Part shown: positions 19,830 through 29,165 of the stretch, piece after piece | Position numbering within the stretch: the first letter of the stretch is position 1 | Layout: every line of letters starts with the position of its first letter | DNA from: Shewanella litorisediminis | GTDB lineage: Bacteria; Pseudomonadota; Gammaproteobacteria; Enterobacterales; Shewanellaceae | DNA: 64,000 nucleotides | NCBI RefSeq assembly: GCF_016834455.1 | Contig: NZ_CP069213.1 | Location: 2,418,501-2,482,500, forward strand | Reading direction: 5' to 3' | The notes under the pieces: generated by a model | What the model was told of the DNA's origin: nothing | What the model saw: only the letters and a program-made list of their open reading frames with translations | Databases searched by the model: none | Position numbers and translations under genes: made by a program

Positions 19830-21119
19830 TCAGCCCCTGAGGCTTTCGCGCAGTTGATAGTACAGCATGCCAATGGCCAGTGCCTGATTGCCAAACCACT
19901 CATTTAACGGAATGCGCCAGTGCTTCATGCCCGCAAAGAGGCCAAATTCATGCAGGTCGCCATCAATGGCTTTAGCCATGATTTCAGACATGATATGGCT
20001 GGTCGCCACCCCATGGCCTGAATAGCCCTGACAGTAATAGACATGCTCAGAGACTTTGCCGAGCTGCGGAATGCGGTTTAGCACAATCCCCGCCATACCG
20101 GCCCAGGCAAATTCTATCTCTACCCCCTTAAGGCGGGGGAAGGTACGCTCGATGGCGGGACGAAGCTCTTCAGCCACATTCTTGGGATCCCGGCCACTGT
20201 AGTTGGTACCGCCACCAAACATCAGTCGGTTGTCGGCGGTAAGCCGATAATAATCCAGCACAAAGCGGCAATCATAGACAGCAAGATTGTGGGGATTGAT
20301 GGCCTTCGCCACTTCATCAGATAAGCGTACAGTCGCGCAGTTGCCAAGGGATGCGGGAAATAACATGCCCCTCAGCTTCGGGCGCCCCAGCTTGTGATAG
20401 GCATTGCCGGCAATGAGCACCTTGCTTGCGGTGACGCTGCCAAAGGCTGTTTTCACCACGGGGCGAGCCCCCTCAATAATATCCATTACCTGAGAGTCTT
20501 CGAAAATCTTAACCCCAAGGCCTTCGGCCGCCCTTGCCTCACCGATGCAGAGATTAACCGAATGCAGGTGCATATTTTTCTTATTGAGCAAGCCACCGTG
20601 GTAAAGGGGTGACTCGAGATACTGGGGCATCTCATCTTTTCCGACCAAAGACACCAGGTCACCCATACCGCGGCGCCCGGCTTCATCCAACATGGATTTG
20701 AGTTCGTCCATATGTGCCGGCTTATATGCAGTGTGCAAGTGGCCATGGCGTAAGTCACAGTCGATGTTGTACTTTGCAACCCGGTTTTTGATGATGTCGT
20801 GACCGCGCCAGCGCAGCGCCCAAACAAAATCCTCAGCCTCAGCGCCAATGCGATTTCTCAGCTGTTTGGTCATGGCCTGGTCGCCGGACAAGGACCCAGT
20901 GACCTGGCCACCGTTACGGCCGGTCGCGCCCCAGGCAATCTTATTGGCTTCAAGCAGCACCACCTTGTAACCCCGTTCGACCAGTTCAAGTGCTGTGTTT
21001 ACACCGGTAAATCCGCCACCGATTACCACCACATCTGTCTGAATATCCTCCGTTAATCGCGGATAGTCAGTTTCGTGTTGAATGGTCGCATTGTAGTAAG
21101 AGCCGCAACGAGCTTGCAT
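19830..21119 (-). CDS. FAD-dependent amine oxidase, gamma-glutamylputrescine oxidase-like
   Basis: A 429-residue DAO/GlpO-family flavoprotein. The Rossmann FAD motif VVVIGGGFTGVNTALELVERGYKVVLLEA lies at about residues 29-57, in two adjoining stretches, followed by AWGATGRNGGQVTGSLS. The C-terminal FAD-contact segment is WAGMAGIVLNRIPQLG and GYSGHGVATSHIMSE. It is most like PuuB, which oxidises gamma-glutamylputrescine in putrescine breakdown, but no puuA, puuC or puuD lies nearby. It sits between crbR and crbS. A long inverted repeat at 21178-21209 lies 59 bases upstream of its start and may be its operator. Function as a PuuB is probable, not proven. Confidence 0.78.
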   Translation of the reverse strand: MQARCGSYYNATIQHETDYPRLTEDIQTDVVVIGGGFTGVNTALELVERGYKVVLLEANKIAWGATGRNGGQVTGSLSGDQAMTKQLRNRIGAEAEDFVWALRWRGHDIIKNRVAKYNIDCDLRHGHLHTAYKPAHMDELKSMLDEAGRRGMGDLVSLVGKDEMPQYLESPLYHGGLLNKKNMHLHSVNLCIGEARAAEGLGVKIFEDSQVMDIIEGARPVVKTAFGSVTASKVLIAGNAYHKLGRPKLRGMLFPASLGNCATVRLSDEVAKAINPHNLAVYDCRFVLDYYRLTADNRLMFGGGTNYSGRDPKNVAEELRPAIERTFPRLKGVEIEFAWAGMAGIVLNRIPQLGKVSEHVYYCQGYSGHGVATSHIMSEIMAKAIDGDLHEFGLFAGMKHWRIPLNEWFGNQALAIGMLYYQLRESLRG

Positions 21120-21177
21120 GGGGAGTCCTGTTGTTTTTTATTTTTTACAGATGTTAGCGATATATCCAACAGAAGGT

Positions 21178-21209
21178 CAATGGGTGAACCGAATTTAGTT
21201 CACCCATTG
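21178..21209. repeat. 12-base perfect inverted repeat upstream of the PuuB-like gene
   Basis: CAATGGGTGAAC (21178-21189), 8-base spacer, GTTCACCCATTG (21198-21209). It lies between the crbS stop and the PuuB-like start, both on the minus strand. There is no T-run on either side, so it is not a classical terminator; an operator for the oxidase gene, or a stabilising stem at the crbS 3' end, is more likely. Confidence 0.6.
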
Positions 21210-21283
21210 GAAAATCCCCTAAAAAACCGCGCCTTAAAAACAGCATTGAATACACCTTGGAGGGTTACCTCAATGCATACGGC

Positions 21284-24200
21284 TTATTTCACCAGACTTG
21301 AAATCAACGCCCTCAGCGCGGCCGGTTTTACCATTTTCGCCATGTAGTGATAGCCCCGTCGCTGTACGTCTTCCACCAAATCTTTGCGGGTATTGGCGGT
21401 GATAAGAATGCCGGGCAAGTGCTCGCCGTAGAGGGCACGTATCCCGTCCATGGCATCCACGCCGTTTTGGCCATCATCCAGGTGATAATCTGCCAGTACT
21501 ATGTCCGGCGCCAGCCCCTTGAGGCCAAGCTTGATACGGGCGTCACCCAGATCCCGCGCGCAGATCACTTCACACTGCCAGCGCCTGAGCAGGCTCTCAA
21601 GCCCGGCAAGGATAGCCTCTTCGTTGTCGATACAAAGCACCTTCACCCCTGCCAGTGGCTGCAATACCGTGGGGCGGCGGGTTGGCACTGGGGTCGATAC
21701 GGTTTTACCAAGGGGCACAGAGATAGAAAACACCGAGCCACGCCCCAGCACAGAAGCCACCTTGATATCGTGGCCGAGCACCTTGCTTATTCTGTCAGCA
21801 ATGGCCAGCCCCAGCCCCAACCCACTGACTCCTTTACTTTGAGGGTTTGACAATCTTTTGAATTCTTTGAAAATTTCATGAAGCTCGCGCTCATCAATAC
21901 CACAGCCCGTGTCCAGCACCTGAATTTCAAGCTCACCCGGGCGATGGCGACAGCCCAGCAGCACCCTGCCCCCACGGGCATAGCGGTAGGCATTGGTCAA
22001 AAAGTTCTGCAACACTCGCCTCAGCAGGCCCGGATCGGAATTGATGGTGGCACTGGACGACACCATGGAAAAACGAATTTGGTTGTCCTTGCCCATGGCA
22101 TCGAATTCCACCGCCAATCCGGAGAGGATATCCGACACCGCAAAATCACGACGATTCACCTCCACCATGCCAGAATCGAGCTTGGAAATATCCAGAAGAT
22201 CGGTGAGCAACTCGCCGGCAATTTTCAGTGAACTGTTCACATGGGATAAGGTGGTGCGAGCCTCATCGTCGAGATTGGTGTATTGGGAAAGGGATGCCGT
22301 AAAAAGCCGTGCGGCGTTAAGCGGCTGCATCAGGTCATGACCCACCGCCGCCAAAAAACGGCTTTTGGACGCGTTGGCCATCTCTTCCTGAGCCTTGGCT
22401 TCCAGCAACTGGCTATTGAGCATGGCGAGCTCATACGTCCGTTCTTTTACCCGGCTTTCCAGAGTTTCATTGGCGTCTTTCAGCGCCCGCTCCTGGGCGC
22501 GGTACTGGGTGATGTCGGTAAAGGTCATCACAAAGCCGCCATCCGGCATAGGATTACCCTGAATTTTAATGACCTTGCCGTCGCTGCGCTCCCGTTCAGA
22601 GGTATGAGGGGTGCCGTTTCGCATATGTTGTACCCGGCGCTCAACCTGCTCTTCAATGTCGCCCACGCCACAGTAGCCACGGGCGGCATTAAAGCGAATG
22701 ACTTCACTGATGGGCATGCCCGGCTGCAGGAAGTTATCCGGATACTGGTAGAGCTCACCATAACGGGCATTCCAGGCGACCAGATTCAGGTCTTTATCCA
22801 CCACACTGATGCCTTCATAGGCGTGCTCAATGGCTCCCCTGAGCATTTCCTGACTCAGGATGACCTTGGAGGAGGCCTCATCCACCAGGGACAGCACTTC
22901 ATCCAGCGCCAGATCCCGCCCGGCAATCACTGAATCAAGCACCAGCGCCGCGCTGGAGGCTCCAAGCACGCCGGAAAGCAGATGTTCGGTGTGGGCGATG
23001 AGTTCCGGCGATGCAGCCTTATTCCAGCTGTCACGGTTGACAGCCTCAGGGGAAAAGCGACTGAAGCTCTCATAGGCGCGGGTTGGGCTGATAAAACGGC
23101 TCAACAAAATCAGCAAGTCCTGCTGAGAAATGGGGCCACTGCGGCGACTGCCCGTCGTTTTAAGCTCCCCCGGTGACACAAAGCTACTGGCCTGAATACG
23201 CTCTACCACACCGGCCCTGAACCAGATGGAGCCCAGTACATAAAATACCGAGTTCACCATGATGACCAGCAGGGTGTCAGAGACATTCGGGCTGATGTAG
23301 GACAGCAGCCACACATCCGATAACCCGGCGCTGGCGAGGCGCTCACCGGCGCCCTGCAGTAAAATCCACACCCAAAGGCCAAAGCCGGCCGCCAGCCCCA
23401 GGAACACACCGGCACGATTACCGTGCTTCCAGTAAAGACCACCAACCAACGCCGGGGCGAGCTGTGCAAAGGCACCGAATGCCAACATGCCCAAATGCGC
23501 CAGAGAGTCGCTGTCGGCAAGGTACAAAAACGACAGATATCCTATGCCCAGAATGATGACTATCGCCAATCGACGGGCATTCAATAAAAACAGGGAAAAC
23601 TGGGCGAAGTTCTTCTTACGGATACGGCCGCTTCTGAGCATCAGCGGCACCAGCCATTCGTTACTTATCATGATGGAGATGGTGACCACGGCCACTATCA
23701 CCATGCCTGTGGCGGCGGATAAGGTGCCCAAAAGGGCGACAATGGCGAGGCCATCGGCATTGAGGGCGAGCGGCAGGTTAATCACATAACTGTCGGCGGG
23801 CACACTGTCGCCAAGAAGCAGCTTACCGGCCAGAGCCAGCGGCGCCACAAAAAGCCCGAAGAGGGCGATATAGACAGGGAATATCCAGCGCCCACGGCGC
23901 AGCACACCCTCCCCGGCACATTCCACCACCATCACGTGGAATTGTCGCGGCATACACAAAAATGCGGCAATGCCGACCACCAAATCAGGCAGTATAGCTT
24001 CGAGTCTGAGCCTGGGGTGTTCGATTATTCCGGCTTCATCGGCCTGCTGCCAGATATCCGAAAAACCGTCGAACACCCCAAAGCTGATAACCATACCCAC
24101 CAACAAAAAGGCCGCCAGCTTCACCAAAGATTCGAAGGCGATGGCGAGCATCATACCCGGGTTGTGTTCTGTGGCATCCAGCTTTCGGGTACCAAAGAGG

Positions 24201-24709
24201 ATGGCAAACACTGCCAGCAACACGGAAATAATCAGCGCCACACTCATGCCGTCCAGCGGCTGCCCCGCTTCCTGAAAGAGATTCAGCGACGCCACCATGG
24301 CCTTAAGCTGTAACGCGATATAAGGCATGATGCCAAAGAGCGCGATAAGGGTAACCAGGGCCGCAAGCCCCTGGGACTTGCCATAACGGGCGGCGATAAA
24401 GTCGGCCACCGAGGTAATATTCTGGGCCTTGGACACCACCACCATTTTACGCAGCATGCCAAAGCCAAAGGTAAAGATGAGTATGGGTCCGAGGAAAATG
24501 GGCAAAAATGACCAAAGATCCCCCGCCGACTGGCCAACCGTGCCCAGGAAACTCCAGGACGAGCAATATACCGCCAGACTCAGACCATAAATCCAGGTTT
24601 GCAGCTTCTTGGTCACGCCGCTGAACCAACGCTCGGCGCCCCATGCCAACAGGAAGAGGAGAAAGACGTAAAAAACCGCAATCACGGCAACAAAGAGGGT
24701 CAGATTCAT
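21284..24709 (-). CDS. crbS: Na+/solute symporter-fused hybrid sensor histidine kinase, probable CrbS
   Basis: An 1141-residue membrane kinase. The first ~500 residues form a sodium:solute symporter-like domain with about 13 membrane helices (start MNLTLFVAVIAVFYVFLLFL). Then come a linker, a PAS domain (EGISVVDKDLNLVAWNARYGELYQY), a coiled coil, the HisKA H-box AAVGHDLMQPLNAARLF, an ATPase with N-box LQNFLTNAYRYARGG, DTGCGIDE and GLGLGLAI, and a receiver with Asp in VLADYHLDDGQNG. This is the CbrA/CrbS layout. CrbS controls acetate use through CrbR and acs, and acs starts 178 bases away divergently. Whether the symporter part carries or only senses a substrate is unknown. Confidence 0.9.
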   Translation of the reverse strand: MNLTLFVAVIAVFYVFLLFLLAWGAERWFSGVTKKLQTWIYGLSLAVYCSSWSFLGTVGQSAGDLWSFLPIFLGPILIFTFGFGMLRKMVVVSKAQNITSVADFIAARYGKSQGLAALVTLIALFGIMPYIALQLKAMVASLNLFQEAGQPLDGMSVALIISVLLAVFAILFGTRKLDATEHNPGMMLAIAFESLVKLAAFLLVGMVISFGVFDGFSDIWQQADEAGIIEHPRLRLEAILPDLVVGIAAFLCMPRQFHVMVVECAGEGVLRRGRWIFPVYIALFGLFVAPLALAGKLLLGDSVPADSYVINLPLALNADGLAIVALLGTLSAATGMVIVAVVTISIMISNEWLVPLMLRSGRIRKKNFAQFSLFLLNARRLAIVIILGIGYLSFLYLADSDSLAHLGMLAFGAFAQLAPALVGGLYWKHGNRAGVFLGLAAGFGLWVWILLQGAGERLASAGLSDVWLLSYISPNVSDTLLVIMVNSVFYVLGSIWFRAGVVERIQASSFVSPGELKTTGSRRSGPISQQDLLILLSRFISPTRAYESFSRFSPEAVNRDSWNKAASPELIAHTEHLLSGVLGASSAALVLDSVIAGRDLALDEVLSLVDEASSKVILSQEMLRGAIEHAYEGISVVDKDLNLVAWNARYGELYQYPDNFLQPGMPISEVIRFNAARGYCGVGDIEEQVERRVQHMRNGTPHTSERERSDGKVIKIQGNPMPDGGFVMTFTDITQYRAQERALKDANETLESRVKERTYELAMLNSQLLEAKAQEEMANASKSRFLAAVGHDLMQPLNAARLFTASLSQYTNLDDEARTTLSHVNSSLKIAGELLTDLLDISKLDSGMVEVNRRDFAVSDILSGLAVEFDAMGKDNQIRFSMVSSSATINSDPGLLRRVLQNFLTNAYRYARGGRVLLGCRHRPGELEIQVLDTGCGIDERELHEIFKEFKRLSNPQSKGVSGLGLGLAIADRISKVLGHDIKVASVLGRGSVFSISVPLGKTVSTPVPTRRPTVLQPLAGVKVLCIDNEEAILAGLESLLRRWQCEVICARDLGDARIKLGLKGLAPDIVLADYHLDDGQNGVDAMDGIRALYGEHLPGILITANTRKDLVEDVQRRGYHYMAKMVKPAALRALISSLVK

Positions 24710-24807
24710 AGTATGCTCATTTTTTTAGCCCATTGTGCCTTGAAAACTGCTGGAAATCCAGCCAACAACCTAAGCGCAACAGGTTAAAAAATAAGGGAAA
24801 ATATAAA

Positions 24808-24823
24808 CTAGACCAAGGTCTAA
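24808..24823. promoter_or_regulatory. 7-2-7 inverted repeat upstream of acs (candidate CrbR box)
   Basis: CTAGACC-AA-GGTCTAA, of which TAGACC-AA-GGTCTA (24809-24822) is perfectly palindromic. It is centred about 72 bases before the acs ATG, in the crbS/acs divergent region, and matches the repeat upstream of crbR (18929-18944) in both sequence and spacing. Confidence 0.55.
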
Positions 24824-24887
24824 TAGTGTGTGAGGGGTGCCATGCCCATACTCAAGCTCACGCAACAAATTATAAAAGGGAAGCCCT

Positions 24888-26840
24888 ATGAGCACGCAGT
24901 CTCTCTACTCAGTGCCCGCCGATATCGCCGCGAATGCACTGGTAAACAACGAACAATATCAAAAGATGTACCAGAAATCCGTCGCCAATCCCGAGGATTT
25001 CTGGGGAGAGCATGCCAAACGCATCGATTGGATAAAGCCTTTCACTCAGGTCAAGGACACTTCCTACGACGACCAGAATCTGTACATCAAATGGTTCCAT
25101 GACGGCACACTCAATGCCTCTGCCAACTGCCTCGACCGCCATCTGGCCTCCAAGGGTGATGATATCGCCATCATTTGGGAAGGCGACGATGCCAGCGAGC
25201 AGCGCAAGGTCACCTACCGTGAACTGCACGCCGAAGTGTGTCAGTTTGCCAATGCCCTCAAGGCTCAAGGTGTAAAGCGCGGTGATGTGGTCACCATTTA
25301 TATGCCCATGGTGGTCGAAGCGACCGTCGCCATGCTCGCCTGTGCCCGCATAGGTGCCGTGCACTCAGTTGTGTTTGGTGGCTTCTCGCCAGACTCCATC
25401 GCATCCCGCGTCATTGACGGTAAGTCCAAACTGCTTATCACCGCCGATGAAGGGGTGCGCGGTGGACGTAAAATTCCCCTTAAAGCCAATATCGATGAGG
25501 CCTTGAGCCGCCCCGATGTGACCACAGTGGAATCCGTTATCGTGCTCAAACGCACCGGCGGCGCAGTAAACTGGGTCGAAGGCCGCGACAAGTGGTGGCA
25601 TCAGGTAACTGACGCTGCCGCAACAGACTGCCCGGTTGAGGAAATGGGCGCCGAAGACCCGCTGTTCCTGCTGTATACCTCAGGCTCCACCGGAAACCCC
25701 AAAGGCGTGCTGCACACCACGGGTGGTTATCTGGTTTATGCCGCCATGACCCACGAATATGTGTTTGATTACAAACCCGGTGAAGTTTACTGGTGCACCG
25801 CCGACGTGGGCTGGATCACCGGCCACAGCTACATGGTGTATGGGCCACTGGCCAATGGCGCCACCATCCTTATCCATGAGGGTATCCCCAACTTCCCAAG
25901 CCCTGCGCGCCTGGGTGAAATCGTGGACCGTCATCAGGTAAACATCCTGTACACAGCCCCAACCCTTATCCGTGCGCTCATGGCTGAAGGCAAGCAACAC
26001 TTTGACAAGTTTGATGGCAAGTCGCTGCGCATCATGGGCTCGGTAGGTGAACCCATCAACCCGGAAGCCTGGCGCTGGTACCATGAAGTCATTGGCCATG
26101 AACATTGCCCCATCGTGGATACCTGGTGGCAAACAGAAACCGGTGGCATCCTCATCACCCCGCTGCCCGGCGCCACAGACACCAAACCCGGGTCGGCCAC
26201 CCGTCCCTTCTTTGGTGTACAGCCCGCATTGGTGGACAACGAAGGCAACATCCTCGAAGGCGCCACCGAAGGCAACCTGGTGCTGCTGGACTCCTGGCCC
26301 GGTCAGATGCGTACTGTCTACGGCGACCACGAGCGCTTTGTGCTGACCTATTTCAAGACCTTCCGCGGCATGTATTTCACCGGTGACGGTGCCCGCCGTG
26401 ACGAAGACGGTTACTACTGGATCACCGGCCGTGTGGATGACGTGATTAACGTGTCCGGCCACCGCCTCGGTACCGCCGAAGTGGAAAGCGCCCTGGTTGC
26501 ACACGACCTGGTCGCCGAAGCGGCTGTGGTGGGTTACCCCCACGATATCAAGGGTCAGGGTATTTATGCCTATGTGACCCTGACCAAGGGCACAGAGGCC
26601 ACCGAAGAGCTGCGTCAGGAGCTGCGTCAGTGGGTGCGTAAAGAAATCGGCGCCCTAGCGACTCCCGATTTGATCCAGTGGGCCAGCGGCTTGCCCAAGA
26701 CCCGCTCCGGCAAAATCATGCGTCGCTTCCTGCGTAAGATTGCGGCAAACGAAATCACCAACCTGGGTGATGCTTCCACCCTGGCCGACCCATCGGTTAT
26801 CGATACCCTTATCGAAAGCCGCTTGAATCGCGCCGACTAA
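24888..26840 (+). CDS. acs: acetyl-CoA synthetase
   Basis: AMP-forming ligase that turns acetate, ATP and CoA into acetyl-CoA, the high-affinity route for acetate. At 650 residues it has family length. The P-loop-like A3 motif is [17 protein letters not shown]; the adenylate-binding motifs are [16 protein letters not shown] and [19 protein letters not shown]. The acetylation-controlled lysine lies in [12 protein letters not shown], at residue 609, the same number as in Salmonella Acs. ATG 24888 follows AAAGGGAAG. It is divergent from crbS and is the expected target of CrbR. Confidence 0.97.
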   Translation: MSTQSLYSVPADIAANALVNNEQYQKMYQKSVANPEDFWGEHAKRIDWIKPFTQVKDTSYDDQNLYIKWFHDGTLNASANCLDRHLASKGDDIAIIWEGDDASEQRKVTYRELHAEVCQFANALKAQGVKRGDVVTIYMPMVVEATVAMLACARIGAVHSVVFGGFSPDSIASRVIDGKSKLLITADEGVRGGRKIPLKANIDEALSRPDVTTVESVIVLKRTGGAVNWVEGRDKWWHQVTDAAATDCPVEEMGAEDPLFLLYTSGSTGNPKGVLHTTGGYLVYAAMTHEYVFDYKPGEVYWCTADVGWITGHSYMVYGPLANGATILIHEGIPNFPSPARLGEIVDRHQVNILYTAPTLIRALMAEGKQHFDKFDGKSLRIMGSVGEPINPEAWRWYHEVIGHEHCPIVDTWWQTETGGILITPLPGATDTKPGSATRPFFGVQPALVDNEGNILEGATEGNLVLLDSWPGQMRTVYGDHERFVLTYFKTFRGMYFTGDGARRDEDGYYWITGRVDDVINVSGHRLGTAEVESALVAHDLVAEAAVVGYPHDIKGQGIYAYVTLTKGTEATEELRQELRQWVRKEIGALATPDLIQWASGLPKTRSGKIMRRFLRKIAANEITNLGDASTLADPSVIDTLIESRLNRAD

Positions 26841-26864
26841 CCAACCTTTCTTCTCCTCGAGCTT

Positions 26865-26890
26865 GGCCCCTGAATAAGGGGCCTTTTTTT
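26865..26890 (+). terminator. intrinsic terminator after acs
   Basis: GGCCCC (26865-26870), 7-base loop, GGGGCC (26878-26883), seven T. Placed 24 bases past the acs stop. Confidence 0.9.
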
Positions 26891-26974
26891 GCCTGAAATT
26901 CAACGTCTCCCAACCCAAGGTGGTACAATCATCGCCTTTCATTCATGCCACACGATACGCGCCATCAGCCGACA

Positions 26975-28711
26975 ATGACGATAAAACTCAGGGATTATCA
27001 GCAAGATGCCATAGATGCGACTCTGGCTCACTTCAGAGCGAGTCGTGAGTCAGCCCTGTTGGTGCTGCCGACAGGTGCCGGTAAGAGTCTGGTGATAGCT
27101 GAGCTTGCACGCCTGGCCAAAGGACGGGTATTGGTGCTGACCCACGTAAAGGAGTTGGTGGCGCAAAATGCCCAAAAGGTGGATACGCTTGCGGGCAATG
27201 CCAGCATCTATTCTGCCGGGCTCGGGGAAAAAGACACCGGCGGCAAAACCGTGATTGCCGGCATTCAGTCGGCAGCGGTCAATGTCGCGGCCTTTGATGC
27301 GCCATTTTCCCTGGTGATCATCGATGAGTGTCACAGGGTGAGCCTTGACGAAAACAGCCAGTATCGGCAGCTATTCAGTCAGCTGCGGGAAAAGAACCCG
27401 GATCTCTTGCTGCTTGGGCTCACCGCCACCCCCTACCGTTTGGGGGAAGGCGCAATTTACAAACGCCATGTGCGCGGTCATGTGGGCAATCCCGACAAGG
27501 GCGTGTTCGATGTCTGTATCTTTGAGTTGCCCATCCGCAGTTTGATTAAGCAAGGGTATTTAACCGAGCCGCTGCTGCTCGATGGCCTCGCCGCCCAATA
27601 TAACTTCGCCGCACTCAAAGCCGCTGACGATGCGGATTACCAGGAGGCCGAAGTGCAGGCCATTCTGGATACCAGTACCCGGGCCACGACCACCATCATT
27701 GGTCAGATAAAGGCTCTGGCCCAGCAGCGTCTCGGCGTTATTATTTTTGCGGCCACAGTGCGTCATGCCAGAGAAATCATGGCGCTGCTGGACGAAAGTG
27801 CAGCGCTCATTACCGCCGACACCCCAGGGCCTGAGCGCGATAACATCATCACCGCCTTTAAAGCACAGGAACTGAAATTTCTGGTGAATGTGGCCGTGCT
27901 CACCACAGGCTTTGACGCGCCCCATGTGGATTTGATTGCCATACTGCGGCCCACGGCGTCGGTGAGCCTGTTCCAGCAAATGGCGGGACGCGGACTCAGG
28001 CTATACCCGGGCAAGGCCGAGTGTCTTATTCTCGACTATGCTGCCAACGGCTTCAGCCTGTTTCACCCGGATGTGGGCAAGCCCAGACCCGACAGCAAAA
28101 GTGTGCCCGTGCAGGTACCCTGCCCGGCCTGCGGCTATGCCAACCTCTTTTGGGGCAAAGCCGATGCCGATGGCGACATTGTCGAGCACTATGGCCGGCG
28201 CTGTCAGGGTTTGCTTGAAGATGGCAATCAGTGTGACTTTCGCTTTCGCGCACGCATCTGTCCCGATTGCGGCGCTGAAAATGATATTGCCGCCAGAGTC
28301 TGTCGTGGCTGCGATTCGGCCCTTGTGGACCCGGACAAACACCTCAAAGCCGTGCTGGCACACAAGCATCACCACCTGTTTAAAGTGAGCGACATGCATC
28401 TTGGGGCCACCGAGTCGGGCCTCGAGGTGACCTATCTGGATATGGATGGCAACCAGTTTGTCGAGCGTTTTAAATTGCAAACGCCGGCGCAGAAGAAAGC
28501 CCTGTACGCCGCATTTTTACTGCGTCACCAACGGGCGCCGGGGTTACCCCTGCCCAAATATCCAGACGCTGAAGCCCTGATAAAAGACAGTGCCAGATTC
28601 AGGGCACCGGAGCTGCTTTTGCTGAAAAAGAGCAAGTTTGGCTGGCAGCTGGTAGACAAGTTTTTTGATTACCGTGGCAAGTATCAAACCCGCACAGGTT
28701 TTGCAGACTAA
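26975..28711 (+). CDS. radD: RadD-type superfamily 2 helicase/ATPase
   Basis: DNA repair helicase of the RadD (YejH) family, known to work with single-strand DNA-binding protein and RecA in double-strand break repair. Walker A is VLPTGAGKSLVIAELARLA; Walker B is the DECH box (VIIDECHRVSLDE); motif III is LGLTATPYRLG; motif VI is QMAGRGLRLYPGK. After residue 370 comes a cysteine-rich zinc segment (CPACGYANLFWG, RRCQG, CPDCGAEND, CRGCDS), as in E. coli RadD. I use ATG 26975 (MTIKLRDYQQD), which aligns with the E. coli start; ATG 26945 would add ten residues. Neither has a strong ribosome site. Confidence 0.9.
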   Translation: MTIKLRDYQQDAIDATLAHFRASRESALLVLPTGAGKSLVIAELARLAKGRVLVLTHVKELVAQNAQKVDTLAGNASIYSAGLGEKDTGGKTVIAGIQSAAVNVAAFDAPFSLVIIDECHRVSLDENSQYRQLFSQLREKNPDLLLLGLTATPYRLGEGAIYKRHVRGHVGNPDKGVFDVCIFELPIRSLIKQGYLTEPLLLDGLAAQYNFAALKAADDADYQEAEVQAILDTSTRATTTIIGQIKALAQQRLGVIIFAATVRHAREIMALLDESAALITADTPGPERDNIITAFKAQELKFLVNVAVLTTGFDAPHVDLIAILRPTASVSLFQQMAGRGLRLYPGKAECLILDYAANGFSLFHPDVGKPRPDSKSVPVQVPCPACGYANLFWGKADADGDIVEHYGRRCQGLLEDGNQCDFRFRARICPDCGAENDIAARVCRGCDSALVDPDKHLKAVLAHKHHHLFKVSDMHLGATESGLEVTYLDMDGNQFVERFKLQTPAQKKALYAAFLLRHQRAPGLPLPKYPDAEALIKDSARFRAPELLLLKKSKFGWQLVDKFFDYRGKYQTRTGFAD

Positions 28712-28783
28712 AAACGGCCACGGATTACCAAACCACCCCGGCTGTGATATAACAGCCACACAGTATCGTTCTGAGGAGACTAC

Positions 28784-29044
28784 ATGTACGTTGTAATTTT
28801 TGGCCGTCCCGGCTGCCCCTATTGCGTTCGCGCCGAGCAACTTTGTGAGCAGCTTGCCGAAAAACGTGAAGACTTCCGCTTCCGCTATGTTGATATCCAT
28901 GCCGAAGGGATCAGCAAAGAGGACTTGTCCAAAACCGTAGGCAAACCCGTGGAAACTGTGCCACAGATTTTTGTGGACAAGACCCATGTGGGTGGCTGTA
29001 CCGACTTTGAGGCCTATGTTCGCGAGCACAATCTGCTGGCCTGA
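28784..29044 (+). CDS. grxA: glutaredoxin 1
   Basis: A small GSH-dependent disulfide reductase (86 residues) that serves ribonucleotide reductase and other thiol enzymes. The redox motif is GRPGCPYCVRAEQL (Cys-Pro-Tyr-Cys near residues 11-14). The GSH-binding TVPQIFVD loop with cis-proline and the GGCTDFEAYV segment are conserved. Length and start MYVVIFGRPG match GrxA. ATG 28784 follows TGAGGAG. It has its own terminator at 29052-29082 and is 72 bases downstream of radD. Confidence 0.95.
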   Translation: MYVVIFGRPGCPYCVRAEQLCEQLAEKREDFRFRYVDIHAEGISKEDLSKTVGKPVETVPQIFVDKTHVGGCTDFEAYVREHNLLA

Positions 29045-29051
29045 GCCAAAT

Positions 29052-29082
29052 ACAAAAAGCCTGCTTAATGCAGGCTTTTTGT
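29052..29082. terminator. intrinsic terminator after grxA
   Basis: ACAAAAAGCCTGC (29052-29064), loop TTAAT, GCAGGCTTTTTGT (29070-29082), a perfect 13-base stem with T-run. Confidence 0.9.
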
Positions 29083-29165
29083 TGGGTGTTCAAACTCTTG
29101 CTGGTACGCAAATGGATTCATGGCTAAGCTGAATTAATCCCGGCCGCCGCTACCTGAGATGCAAC

